From assembly GCA_015179045.1 (NCBI GenBank), contig WHUZ01000002.1, positions 1,612,001 through 1,676,000 of the forward strand: a stretch of DNA of 64,000 nt, written 5' to 3'. A program made the translations under genes and the position numbers. This document shows positions 12,109-23,920 of this stretch, in pieces. Under the pieces are notes generated by a model. It was not told where the DNA came from and ran no database searches. It was given only the letters and a program-made list of their open reading frames with translations. This DNA is from Kalaharituber pfeilii. Taxonomy: Eukaryota; Ascomycota; Pezizomycetes; Pezizales; Pezizaceae. Every line of letters starts with the position of its first letter. Position 1 is the first letter of the stretch.

Positions 12109-12492
12109 ATGGTTCAAGACTCCACTTCCTCCTCTTCCACAACCTCTACTTCTACCACTACCACTTGGAACCTGCCAGCATACAAGATAGATGACTTCAC
12201 CAAATTATCCGGCAAGTCCAACTATCAAACCTGGGCAGCGCAAGCTAAAATACACCTGGAAACAGTGGAAGTTTGGGATATTGTTGAAGGGAACAAAACC
12301 AAGCATACCTCTAATCCTCACAATAACTGGAAAAGAAAAAACAACTTCGCAAAGTCGCTCCTATTGCGAATGGTAGAGGATCAACATACCCATTTGATCT
12401 CACAGAATGAAACGGCTGCTACAGCATGGAAAGCGATTGAGGATAAGTTTGACCGCAAGAATGTCGTATCTGTCTTCACCTCCCTGTATTAG
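12109..12492 (+). pseudogene. Copia-type gag N-terminal fragment (127 aa)
   Basis: An ATG starts a Ser/Thr-rich leader followed by KIDDFTKLSGKSNYQTWAAQ, VWDIVEGNKTK, and ATAWKAIEDKFDRKN. This is the gag pattern of fungal and plant Copia elements (UBN2/DUF4219-like). It stops at TAG 12490-12492 after FTSLY, well before a zinc knuckle, so it is a truncated copy. It lies downstream of, but separate from, the RT/RNase H relic at 11.4 kb. The roughly 150 bp upstream are pyrimidine-rich and may be leader of the original element. Confidence 0.7.
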
Positions 12493-14833
12493 CTAATGCC
12501 AGAGCACGACCGAAAACCTGAGACCGTACCATCCCCAGCAAATACTTTTCTATAAGCGAGGATTTCCATGCCACCTAACGACTATTACTTTACCCTCTCA
12601 GCGTCAACATCGCCCTGGATCATTATTTCACCACTTTAGCAAGGGCGTAAACACTTTCTGCTGTTTGCGCTACCGAAGACATCAACAAACAACAATATTT
12701 CGATTTTTCTGTGCTCTTTGCCCCACTTAGGACATTGGCATGTGAGAAGAGTGTGATATGTTTCAGGAGATGGCGAACGAGCAGGTGGACGAGGATGAGA
12801 TGTTGCAACTGTTCGGTTCAAAAGCACAGACCCGTGCGCGTATCCCAGCAAAGGGACTTAAACTTGCGGCACACGGACTCTGTGCGGTAAGCACATGCAA
12901 GGAAAATGGCCCATGTAAAGGAAAAAGGTTGGCAAAACATTGCGTGGAAGGAACTTTCTCCAGAGAAGCAACAAGAGGTGGAGAGGCAAATATATGCTGA
13001 ATTCAGTAGACAGCTGAGGGAACTTAAGCGCAGTTCGCTAGAGACTTGGAATCGATGCTTAAACGATAGCTCTTAGACATCGATGACAATGACCCAATCC
13101 TTCAGATAGTGAGGATGATTGACGTCATGACGTAGCCAAGTGCCAGTCGCCGACTGTACAACCAAAGGCCAGTGATGCCAACCAGACTAGGGCCACCCCT
13201 ATGATACAAAGTTGGCATGAGTCACCAGAGTGAGCCTAAGTGTGCCAGGCATGTAAATCTCTGGCGAAAAAACAGGTTCAGCGCAACGGGAGAGGAAGGA
13301 CCAGCCAGACCAAATGAGGAGGACATTGATCAGTTCTTGGGGGTTGTAGGGGATAGTGCCATTGGGGAATACCCGCTGTATCTTATTCCCTTAGAACCAG
13401 ATCCACTTTCATTGGAACTTAAACAATCTTTCCAGGAGCTCTATTGGTATGCATCATCTAATTAACTAAATGCTACTAATATTGTGACCGATGTGAGCTA
13501 TCTCCAGCATAAATGATAACAATTCTGTTTTTATGCTGCTAAAGTTCTCAGAGACATGAGACAGAATTATGGGCCATTTCCTAGAATCCTGGAGTTGTGC
13601 ACGGAGACTTGTCGGTTGCCTTACTATGCATGCAGGGCGAGGTCACAGTTGATGATTCCTTGAATCCGTTCACACTTACACCAAGCTCAACCATTGAAGA
13701 TCTCATTATCATTGACCGGGATATTGACTTTGTCACCCTTTGCTGACGCAACTAACCTATGAGGGGTTGATTGATGAGATTTATGGTATTAAGAAGTGTA
13801 TGAGCAAACTTATAATTTACTTGGAGATTACTGATTTGCTGATGTAGGCAATAGCAAAGGTAGAACTTGACGCTTCCGTTGTGGGGAATTCACAGCATAA
13901 TACCATGCAGGGCTTTCTAGAAGTGCAACTGCACCACATCCCAAGCAGGTAATAAATAGACTGTGATTCTAGATTGTAGTGACAAGTTATCTGAAGATGT
14001 TCGAGATAAAAATTTTGGCATCGTAGGAAACGTATTAAACAAAGTTTCATGACGCCTACAAACGGACTATGAGGTATGCAAAATGCAAGCCCCTTTATGT
14101 GCACTCTGCTCACGGCTAATAGGGCGGCATCAAGCCAGAACTGTGACAGAAATAAAACAATTTGTTAGTAAACTTTGGCGTAGGAGACGACCCTCTTGCC
14201 CAGCTCGGAATCCAATTCTATACCTCCCCATGGCCTTTTGCTGTAAGTTTCATTACCAGAGACAACGGACAAACCGCTTCACGAGGCCATTGGTGAGTTC
14301 GGCCTGTAGACAACTCCTTTCCTTTTGTATCTGCTACCCTTCTGACCCCGTCTATTGCCTCTCCTACCACCCTCCGAAATAATATCTTTTCTCGCAGAGG
14401 CCAAGGACGTCACACAGCCTTCCTCAACCCCTATCCTGAGAGCTCTCTTGCCACATTACCCACTGACAGCTTGTTTATTATCTATTGTGTCCTATGTTCA
14501 GGTGCCCCCAACAGCGTCGTGACCATCCTACTATGCTTGCAACGTTTGGCTGTCTGTACAATGCTGCTCTCGCGAGAACCCCATCATGCCTGTAAATCTA
14601 GGCCATCCTGCCATATTCTGCACCGCCGAGAGGGTGCTGCCATACCAAACTGTCTATGACATCTAGAACATGTTTTCGTCACAGTCGGGGGTATCAATTT
14701 CAATATTCTAGCATTGTATTGCATTAGAATTCAGACCCAAGCTTAAGATAATTTGGGAACACAAACGTAGGAACCATAAACGGGATTACCATTGACGAAC
14801 GAGGGGTGTCTGAGATCGAATGGGAGCGGTTTG

Positions 14834-14897
<64 letters not shown>

Positions 14898-15236
14898 CTG
14901 GTTCTAGTTGTCATTAAACTTGCGGCTTTAAACCAGATTGGTGATTTGGTATCATTCTACAAAACCGCTTTCATACATTGCTCAACATGACAAATTGACT
15001 GAGTACATGTGTTTTCTTGCTACTCATTATCGGACTTGCGTAAAAACGTTCGCTTATTTCTAATATCATCCACATGACCCAAGTAGAACTTGGATCTTCA
15101 ACCATGAACTTGAGGGTAACCCAACCACGAGCGGACCAAAAGCTCCGTATAGATCAACTCCAGGCGAAATCCATACTACATTTTTGCCGCCATTCTTACC
15201 ACAGTCTCTTAAGTAGCCAAAACTGCAAAAGTCGCT
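12493..15236. other. Repeat-derived region without supported genes
   Basis: Two open stretches (12758-13000 and 13217-13465, plus strand) look like decayed protein sequence; the second has EEDIDQFLGVVGDSAIGEY and LYLIPLEPDPLSLELKQS. They have no recognised domain and no linking introns. The rest is featureless apart from the TG microsatellite at 14837-14894. Confidence 0.4.
14837..14894. repeat. (TG)n microsatellite, 58 bp
   Basis: Perfect TG dinucleotide run of 29 units in intergenic DNA. Likely length-polymorphic. Confidence 0.95.
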
Positions 15237-15579
15237 TCAGGAATTCTCTTCGATATCTTTGAACATTCGCTTCATCTCTTTGCGGTTTGCCAGCGCTTGT
15301 TCTCTGTTCCGTTTTGACCGCTCGATCCGCAACGCACGCAAGCACTTGGTGACCTCCTGTTTGATTTCATTACAACCCCCAGTTGCCTTCACAAGGAAGC
15401 CGCGTGCGTGACATTCATCCAACGCTGTCATGATTTCTTCACATGCTACACACACACACACACACAGAAAATCCAAGTTAAATACAAAAGTTCGACAATC
15501 AACTCTGTGTGAGGGAAAAAAAAAAAAAAAGACTGGGGGACCCACCAATATTGTCTTTTGTGTGAAGGTGAGGATGCAT
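15237..15579 (-). CDS. CMC2: CMC2-like cytochrome c oxidase assembly factor
   Basis: Small twin CX9C protein of the mitochondrial intermembrane space, needed for cytochrome c oxidase biogenesis. Two exons (15546-15579 and 15237-15445) encode 80 aa starting MHPHLHTKDNIACEE. The first CX9C is in CEEIMTALDEC and the second in CNEIKQEVTKC; both spacings are exactly nine. A basic C-terminal helix follows. The 100-nt intron (GTGGGT..TAG) has a CA repeat and an A15 tract (T15 in the coding sense). Length and the MHPHLH start match the family. It is divergent from prefoldin 2, with 467 bp between start codons. Confidence 0.9.
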
Positions 15580-16046
15580 CTTTGCCGCTCCTTTCTGAAT
15601 TAAATTATGCTGGTTTCGTTCTTTCGCGGGAGCATAAACTGGAGCGGTACTGTGAAAACAAACTCGAGGTGTTGGATTGGGTGAGGTTCAGAAAGTTGAG
15701 GCGTTCATGTCATCAAGCCATCTTATCTAATCAGATGTATCTTATCAGCAACGACAAGCTCAACGACGTCATGATACTGAGAGAGTGGATGTATGACCCC
15801 TGAGGCTACTATAGCCCCTTTAAGTAATATTGATTAACCTGGGGCTATCATAAAGTCATCGCTATCGCTCGGAGGAGGGAGCAATGCAGGGTTCCAGCAG
15901 TGCGCACCTTGATGCATGACTCCACGTGCTGAAGAAGAACTAGATTATGTAGTGGGGTGTGGGGACGCCCGCCGACGATCCCCGTACAAATTCACCTTAC
16001 AAACCCACTCCTCAACCACTTCTTCGATTATCTCAGGAACTCGAAC

Positions 16047-16650
16047 ATGGCCTCGCAAAGTGCTGCCAGCAAAAGACAGCAAGGTGTGCCCATTTCTCCC
16101 CTCAGGAATTCCCTTCCTAAGGCCATGTTATTTATGTGAGGCATCTAGAGCTCCAGCTCCAATATTCGAACTACAAGAGTACTCTCCAGCAACTCGCGCA
16201 GAAGATTGGCGACATAGAGCAAGAAACCGAAGAACATAAGTAGGCATTCCCATCCCCCCTACACCTCTAATCGTCCAGAATTGTTTGGCTGTCTGATTTT
16301 ACCTCAGGGTTGCCCCATTTCATGTTGCGTTATCTGCATAGCTCACATACGTCCAATCCCAGGCTTGTTCTCGAAACATTAGCGCCGTTACCAAAAGACC
16401 GGACTTGTTTTCGCTTGATCAATGGGGTTCTTGTTGAGCGGACAGTTGGTGACGTTGTTCCTGCGCTAGAGACTACATCCGAGGGTTTGAAGAAAGTATT
16501 GGAGGGATTAGTGAAAGACTACAAGAAGAAGCAAGAGGAAATGGAGACGTGGAAGGTATTTTACCCACTTATTATTTATCTTGCCGGGGGAGTTTTCGCA
16601 AGGTACTAACACTGAACAAGGCCAAAAATAATGTACAAGTCGTTAGATGA
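16047..16650 (+). CDS. GIM4: Prefoldin subunit 2 (GIM4)
   Basis: Beta-type subunit of the cytosolic prefoldin hexamer, which passes nascent actin and tubulin to the CCT chaperonin. Four exons (16047-16083, 16149-16239, 16363-16555, 16621-16650) sum to 351 nt, 116 aa. The protein starts MASQSAASKRQQ. A first coiled-coil helix (LQLQYSNYKSTLQQLAQKIG) leads to the hairpin core LAPLPKDRTCFRLINGVLVE and RTVGDVVPALE, then a second helix (KKVLEGLVKDYKKKQEEME). The last ten codons are a micro-exon ending NNVQVVR, matching the conserved C-terminus. Intron 2 is long (123 nt) for this locus. Confidence 0.9.
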
Positions 16651-17123
16651 TGATATCTTCTCATAACTTGGAACAAAATTGCAGATTCTGTACATTTTCA
16701 ATTGCCCTCAAATTCATCAAGGGGATTGGTGGAGAATTATGGGAACATTGATTCACAGATGACGCTCGGATTTTGCTTACCTACTTCATATAGCGCTAAG
16801 ATGCTACGTGAGGTAAATGACAATCTCCTTGACTCACAAACAGAATGCAATTTTACTCGTCTTGAAGGACCCTCTATGTAACCCAGACTACTGTGTGATG
16901 ACCACATTTATAAACAAGAATAGCAAGCGGATAAAAGCACAAACGGGTTAGTGAAAATAGGAAAAAAGAAGAAGACCCTTTGTAGTGTACAGAATCTGGC
17001 ATAACGCCTCTGCAAAGCTCCCCCAGTTCGTTCTTGACTTCCACAGCAATGCACCCAACGCTTACAAACCATTCAAATGATGAAAAGGCCTCCAAAAGAA
17101 CCACTATATCACTATAGAACAAC

Positions 17124-19884
17124 TCAATCCAGAATCTGTATATAATTCGCCGGCACGCTTTTAATAACCCCGTTCAATTCGACCTCTGCCCAACCATCTC
17201 CAGAGTCCTGCTTCACAAGTACAAATTTGTCTCCCTCCTGCATGCTGAACTCGGCAGAGGTCTGGGCTTCATAAGCGTACATGGCCTCAACGTATTTAAC
17301 CTTTTTCGCACCTCGTTTAGGCGCAACCGCAGGCCCCTTCTTTTTTCCTATTGTGGAATTGGTGATTGATGGGGCAATGGAGACGGTGGACGAGGAGTAG
17401 GCACTCATAGGCCGTTCAGAAGGAGCTGGGTTGGTTTCCACATAGCTTTTTATCATTCAAAATCAGCCAACAGAAATAAATACATATGTCGGGAATAATA
17501 CCTAGCTGGAACGAGCCCGCTTTTAAGCCCACATTTCACTTTCATCCACCCACTGTTATCTACCTAAAGTCAGTAATTACAAACGTTCATATACCGAAAT
17601 TCCTCTTACCATCAGGCTCGACTATCAATATCTCTTTACCCTCCTCCACTGTTATTTCTCCCTCTCCCGTAGCATTATATGTATACAACATTCGCCCTTT
17701 GACCAAGTTATCATCAGTTGGCATTTCCGCTATAGTCTCTGGTGGTGGTGGCGGTGCTGCGGCATATTTCTCCGGGGGTGGTGCAATAACCCTATTCCTT
17801 GCTGGCATTGCAATTGAGTTAGATTTCGACAATTTGCTCCCAACGGACCTCATGGATTTTAGTCCACCTCCTCCGGAAGAGTGTGAAGAGCTCAGTGTGG
17901 AAGTCATCGTATTGCTCCGGCTGATGCCAGAGGCATTTTCATCTCCATTCCCTAGCTCTGCAGGTTGGCTGTTCACTGCTATGCTAGCTCTTTTCTCTTC
18001 TTTGAATGCCTTTTTAGCAGCCTTATCAAGGACACCTGGACATGTCGCAGGAACCTTCATCTCGCATTTGGCATGACAGGAATAACCACAATCCCTGCAG
18101 GTATATCCTTTGCTCCCCATACTCCAAATACGCTCTTGGCAGAAGTCACAGTTGGTTGGTATTTTAAAGGATGCCGATTTGAATTTATGCGTGGATGCAC
18201 CCCGTGCAATATCTGTTCAAGAAGTTAGCTTTACCGACTAGTATATAGTATCTACATTAAGTGTACATGCCTCCAACGGCTAGTAATATAGTGTCAATCT
18301 CCATCTGGAATGTTGTCTTCTTGTTATCAAGAACGATGAACTCTTCTAGTGAATTAAAAAGTGCCTAAGTGAATCAGAATAGTAGTTAGATAAAACCAAA
18401 GTATGTAAACAAGGACTCCTCGTAATGTGGAACTCACTCGTGTAACCTCAGCATCAACTTGCCCAGTTGACTCATCCAACTTCACTTGCTCCTTCTTGGC
18501 TTTCAAACTCTCTACTTCTCTTTGCTTCTTCTCCACATCTGGTTTTATCTCGTCAAGGCTTCTCCGACTCTTTGTCATCAAATTCCTAAGGAATACCTGG
18601 GCGGGCTCGTCCACTACAATGTCGTCTGTATCATGCCACACCATGCTAGGTTCAAATTCAAACTTCGCAGGTTCATTCCAAGTTGCAATATTGTGCTCAA
18701 CAAACATGTTGGAGTCAAGGTACGGCAGGTTCCGCTTAATCTCAGACATTACACTCAACAGGTTCTCATTGCAACGCTTATGGCATTCCGATTCAAGTGA
18801 AGCTGATCGATTCCAGATAGCGTTGAGCTTCGCAACACGGCATTCGTTCAGATCTTGAAGAGACTAGAGAATTGCATTAGTCTATGCATACAGGTGGCCC
18901 ATCAATAGATGCTCACTCACATTGAGAAGATCCGGGACATCTTCATGGAAATATTTCTCCTTGTGTCTATTTGTAACATTGATTGCTACCAAATATGTAT
19001 TCTGCCAGAAAGGTCAGCTTCCACTAAGTCCAGGCCAAACTGAAGGGACCCACCTTGACATTGTTCATATCAAGCAGTTCTTGCTGCTTTGCTTTTTCTG
19101 CTTTAAACTACCAAGAATGGGCTATTGAGAATTCCCAAATTCAGGTGAAGGTTACAGCCTACCTTTGAAGAATCAAAACTCTTTTCCACTTTGACTCTGG
19201 CAGCCTCAACCTCTTTGCATTGGTGGTCATATTTCTCTTTCGTCTTCTTCAATTCGGCATACACAAGGTCTCTCTCTTGCTGAAGTTTCGTTGCCAATCC
19301 CTCATGGCGCTTTCGGTAATCCTCATATCTAGCTGCTAAATCCTTGAGAGGGTCTGCAACTTGATTTAGTAGCTCCACGGACAGTGTTTCATGCTCCTTT
19401 GATAATATTTCCGTAGAGTTGAGTATCGATGTCCAAGTAACGAGGGATGCGCTTGCAGCTTCCTGTCAGAATCGCTCCAGCTTCAAGAATTGCGTAGGCA
19501 TATAATACGGACCTCTCTAAGCTCCCCGGGGTCATATGGGGTGATTCACCGACGCTGAGTGTCGCGCTCCTTTTCGCCTTCTTGTCGAAATATTTCCTTG
19601 CCAGCTGGTTCAGCTTGGAGCTGTACTCCTTCTCTATCAACGACCTCTCGCGATAGAAGGACTGTATTTCATCTAACCAGACAATCCCGTGCGAAACCTA
19701 TCCCGGTTCCGATGCATCAACAACTGTGAAGTAGCGTGGGGCAATTCAGACACATACCCACGAGTTGACTGGTTTGAAGGCATCCTGTGTAATTGGATAT
19801 GTGAGCCTGCACGGTCCTCCATAAGCTGCGAAAGGCCCTCCATACCTTCAACTCCGAGCCGAAGCTCAAGGGTTCAGCAGCCAT
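17124..19884 (-). CDS. BZZ1: BZZ1-like F-BAR, C1 and SH3 domain protein
   Basis: Syndapin/Toca-like adaptor that binds curved membrane and recruits WASP and type I myosin at actin patches. Eleven exons on the minus strand: 19846-19884, 19758-19784, 19513-19697, 19163-19451, 19054-19107, 18921-19001, 18438-18863, 18271-18364, 17610-18212, 17502-17559, 17124-17445. They sum to 2178 nt, 725 aa. The F-BAR fills about residues 1-290 (LSFGSELKDAFKPVNSW, FYRERSLIEKEYSSKLNQL). A C1 zinc finger lies at about 405-455 (HKFKSASFKIPTNCDFC, CRDCGYSCHAKCEMKVP). Two SH3 domains occupy about 570-625 and 667-725, the last ending at the stop. Ser-rich linkers separate them. Intron 8 uses a GC donor. Convergent with prefoldin 2. 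Confidence 0.93.
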
Positions 19885-21356
19885 GGTGATGAATGACAGT
19901 TGATATTCAGGGAAGGGCCGATTCCTAGATACGTTTTCGTTATATAGCCTTCCTTATTTGGGAACCGTGGTTGCGTACACCGCCATCAGTCCGGTCATGC
20001 GGGGAGGGGGTTTGGTAGTGCAACCAGACAAGGGGTTTGGAGGATGGAGAGACGGTGTCGCGAGGTGCTAAAGATGTACGTAACCTACCTCCGTCTCCCA
20101 GCCGGCTGATGTCGAGGAAGCAAGGAGTGGTTTTTAGTTGGGATGATCTGGATGATTTAGAGTGCTGCAAGTGCATCCATTCAGGTTAAGCTTCAAGGCT
20201 TTGCTGCGGGTGCTGGTAGGTGTCCGCAGCTTACCGGTGTTTTGAATTAAATTTGGCTTTTCACTTAACTTTTAATTCTCAACGTTCTTCTGCACTGGCA
20301 ATATCATACTCTTCGCATACCATCGCTTCTCCTCACCTTCCCACAAGTCCGACGACAACCCTACGAAGCATCCACTGGCATGGCCACTCGCCGCAGCCCC
20401 AAGTGGCTGGAGGCCTTGGCATGAGATAACCGACTCATACGTTTGAAACGGCAGTCTTGGCGGGCACCCGCTCCAGCATGTGTCTAGTGATCTACCCACT
20501 TCACTGAAGCAGCGGTGCTGAGGTCAACGTCCCTCATCAGCATGAGAGCTACAAGATTCCCACTACCCAGCGAAGGCGAATTGGTGGGGTCGACGATGCC
20601 CAAATCCTCTCTGTATGCCTTGAGTCGCAGCGGAGCAGACCCTCTTCGTGAGCACTCATGTAAGGTGCATAGGGTATATTACATGCTTGAGGCACTTGTC
20701 ACACACGGGTCTGCGTCATGTACTGTAGGGGCAGGTGGGAGATGCACAAGGATTGACGCACCCGCAGAAAAGTTCCAACATGCACGTGCCCTACGGATGC
20801 ATATGATATTACAGAGTGCCGCACCGCCAAGCGAATGCCAAACCTCTCGCCCTGGCAGTTGCTACCTTGTAGTTCTGGGTACGAGAATTGGCTTGGTTTA
20901 GAGCTATGCACTGGAGTGTATACTGGTATTGTAAACAAGATGATATTGTGCACTCCCCTTAGAATGACCTTATGTACTCTGCCTAGTAGTGAGCCCTGGC
21001 GACGGATTCAAAGCGGATCCTTTGACTGACTCCTCTGTTTAGCCACTCGCATCTATACTATAATCTAGATACAACGGTTGCTCCGGTTCCCACATACTAG
21101 GGCTGTGCCCCTAGCGGAAAAATAAAATAAAATAAAATAATCAGAATTCCTCTGGATTGAACGCTACTAATAGAAAAATAGAGAAACAAAATTCTAACTG
21201 CTTCTTTTCATCTCCCTAGAATAACAACGCACTTTTTGTATCTCAAGTTTTGCGAGACCAACTATGGGCTAATATATACTGTATAAAAGAAAACCTAGTG
21301 CTATGCATCCTTCCAAACCACAGACACCATTGAAAATGGGGAACAAAGGAAAAGGG

Positions 21357-21383
21357 AAAAAAAAAAAAAAAAAAAAAAAAAAA
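21357..21383. repeat. A27 tract
   Basis: Uninterrupted run of 27 A. It could be the tail of a decayed retroposed sequence or replication slippage; no element body is recognisable on its 5' side. Confidence 0.9.
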
Positions 21384-21750
21384 GGAAAGGCCAGTATATC
21401 ACTTTTTAAAACTTCCTCTAAGCAAACAAATTTTTCCTTTTTACATATTTTCAGGGAAGCAAAGCAGAACATATGAGATGTTTGAGTGCGGGTTTTCTTC
21501 GTTTCGGCCTGGGTAGAAGTACCAACTTTGAGGACAGCTGCATACTTGTGTAACACACGAGCTTAGAATTTAATGGTTGCACTACTCAATCTGGCAATAG
21601 GAGAGGTATCCCCCCTGCTTCCGCAACCGGAGACAAATCTGCAAACGCACAATCAGCCGGCATTTTGCATGTTCTTATACCGTACTTGCTTACTTCACCT
21701 ACATTATTCCGCACCATCGCAGGCGTAACATACCAAAGAAGCGAGCTTGG

Positions 21751-21780
<30 letters not shown>
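21751..21780. repeat. A30 tract
   Basis: Uninterrupted run of 30 A followed directly by GGGGGAGGAG. No recognisable retroelement precedes it. Confidence 0.9.
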
Positions 21781-21783
<3 letters not shown>

Positions 21784-21930
21784 GGAGGAGTATTTATAAC
21801 TCGGGTAAAAAAGAATTTTGGACACATTTGCAACTGTTTCCCAAGCTTATGGCTTACTGCTACCACTACTCCTACCACTACTACTATCACTGGGATAAAT
21901 ATTTGCGGGTCGTGAGTTAGAAGAAAGTAG

Positions 21931-21936
<6 letters not shown>

Positions 21937-21965
<29 letters not shown>
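21937..21965. repeat. A29 tract
   Basis: Uninterrupted run of 29 A, 157 bp after the previous tract, followed by TTTTATTTTCATTTTTATT-like pyrimidine-rich sequence. Confidence 0.9.
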
Positions 21966-21967
<2 letters not shown>

Positions 21968-23059
21968 AATATTCATTTTTATTTTCATTTTTATTGTGGT
22001 GATGGTCGTGATATCTGCTGTTTTACGCATAGCAGGCGAGTAGGCAGATACTTACGCGTTTAAGAGGGTATGCAAGGTAAGTAAGCTCGAGAAATTGGAG
22101 AGAGTAGCGAGAGAGAGGGGGAGAGAGTTGGAGACCAGAAGGCTGACTGCAACCCAGGAACCGCGCGCATGCGCAATAGCAGGTGTACGTTGTGCTGGGA
22201 CTCCTCATCGTTCCTCGTAGTCCCAGATTGCTCGACATCGACTGTTAGAAAGCGGTGCCGCCAGTATTAAGTATACGGTGCGGTACATTTGTGAGCGACC
22301 TTTCTCCATTAACTACAACAAGCCAAACTCAACAGACAGTGGAAACGAGATCAACGTTAGGAATTTATCGTGAATGTCCGTCCTCGCAGGGTTTATACTC
22401 AGTGTTGCCATGTTGCGGATTAGTTGGCATGGTAGCCTCGGCGGTACACGGCACGGCTGCTTCAACATTCAAGTCATCTTCCAACACAACACAAAACACA
22501 CGATACACATCATGCACGACACGCAATGCGCAACTAAACTGTTCCCCAGACCAACTATGATCCTTGGTCCAGCTCCCACTCTAGGCTCCGAAAACAGCCC
22601 TTAGACTACTGGTGCTACCTCCCATGAGGCTCCGACAGGCCATGGCCAGTGTTACCCCACAATGCCACAACTCTACTTACCACTTGACAACCTATCATCT
22701 TCCCAATCCTGGTACCTCGCTTCCTTGCTATCTCGCTACCGCGGGGCGCTGCAGCATGCATGCAGCCAGGCATCAGCCTGCCGGGCTAGAGAGACATTCT
22801 GGAAGGATTTAGGTATCCTAGGTTGCCTTTTGCCAGAGGGGCATGAGGCTGTGCCAGCGTATCAACGGTAACGTTCTACCAAGGCTGCACTGGACAAAAA
22901 CGTTGTGAACACTAGGTGGCAAGCGGCGTTCGCTGTGCTGTGCCTCTGGCGTGGTGTTTTGGTTGATTCTGTTGTTCTATGATGGGTGAGGAGGATGGCG
23001 GTATGGTGACGCACTGGGAGAGTATTGCTGGCTGTGCTGGGAATGGAGCTCATAACTAT

Positions 23060-23060
<1 letters not shown>

Positions 23061-23088
<28 letters not shown>
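23061..23088. repeat. T28 tract
   Basis: Uninterrupted run of 28 T, in the opposite orientation to the three A tracts upstream, about 110 bp before the Ser-rich open frame. Confidence 0.9.
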
Positions 23089-23092
<4 letters not shown>

Positions 23093-23200
23093 CCCGTATC
23101 TTTATATATATACGTCTAACTCGTCCCTTTTCCCCTTCTCGATGTTACTTCTCCAGGTCAGTCAAAAAGATCTATTTTTGCTTACAATAGAGAGCAAACC

Positions 23201-23920
23201 ATGTCGGCAAATTTGACTTTTGCACCTTCAGTTCCGGCTCAGCCTGGGAATATTGACAGCACCGCCTCTGAGAACACGGCAAGAGGGGAAAGAGGCTCCC
23301 GCAGGTCCCGCCATGCAAGAAGGGAGAAACAGACTCAACCTCACACATTTTCGCCCATAAATGCCCAGAACGACGCCCTTGTGCCGTTATATAATATCCT
23401 CATCTGCCTGTGCTGCTTCCTTCCAGGGCCCAGAGGCAGAGGAATACAAGTGGGCTTGTGCCCAAGACTCGTTGTGGAGGAGCAGGGGGCACGGGGGCGA
23501 AGAAAACCAAGGAGTATGCCGCCGGCTGGGATCATGAGGAGTGGGGGAAGAAGGGAGGAAGGGGAGGACGAAAGGAGGGAGCTTCTGGAAACTTCGAGCT
23601 CAAACATGGGGATCTCGAGCTCCAATGTGAGCATAATGTCGGCGCCAATATCTGAGGTAACGTCGACGGCATCGGAAATTTCCTCGGGACGGTCAACCAC
23701 CAGCAGCAGCGCCACTAGTTCAAGCACTGGAAGCAGCAGCTCGTCAATCAGCTCTTCAGCGTCGAGCTTTTCTGGCAGCAGCAAGAGTGGGAGCAAAAGT
23801 AGCAGTTCCACCAGGTCCTCGAGCTCCGCAAGCTCTTCATCATTTAGCGATGGGGGTGTTTCAATCCCTCCCCCCAGAGCTCGCTATGGCAGAAAGAGTG
23901 GACGAGAGAAGAAAAACTGA
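23201..23920 (+). CDS. Doubtful Ser-rich hypothetical protein (239 aa)
   Basis: An ATG in good context (AACCATGTC) opens a 239-codon frame. It has a plausible Ser/Arg-rich start (MSANLTFAPSVPAQPG, GSRRSRHARREKQ), a middle segment that reads poorly, and a C-terminal third that is nearly all Ser with Gly, Ala and Thr. A CCTTCCAG acceptor near 23427 would allow other frames in the middle, one giving PEAEEYKWACAQDSLW and another AKKTKEYAAGWDHEEWG, both more protein-like than the ORF itself. The true model is therefore unclear. The strong AGC/TCC bias also creates a Leu-rich antisense frame, which I take as a shadow. No function is proposed. Confidence 0.3.
   Translation: MSANLTFAPSVPAQPGNIDSTASENTARGERGSRRSRHARREKQTQPHTFSPINAQNDALVPLYNILICLCCFLPGPRGRGIQVGLCPRLVVEEQGARGRRKPRSMPPAGIMRSGGRREEGEDERRELLETSSSNMGISSSNVSIMSAPISEVTSTASEISSGRSTTSSSATSSSTGSSSSSISSSASSFSGSSKSGSKSSSSTRSSSSASSSSFSDGGVSIPPPRARYGRKSGREKKN

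Larger units (their letters stand above)
19885..23200. other. Intergenic region with A/T homopolymer tracts
   Basis: No gene was supported in 3.3 kb. It contains an (AAAAT) run at about 21119-21140 and three A tracts of 27-30 nt. The first part presumably carries the BZZ1 promoter. Frames on both strands are short and motif-free. Confidence 0.5.

Noticed and set aside
23341..23811. Leu-rich minus-strand open frame of 156 codons
   Set aside because: It is the antisense of the AGC/TCC Ser-rich tract; poly-Leu composition and no start context.
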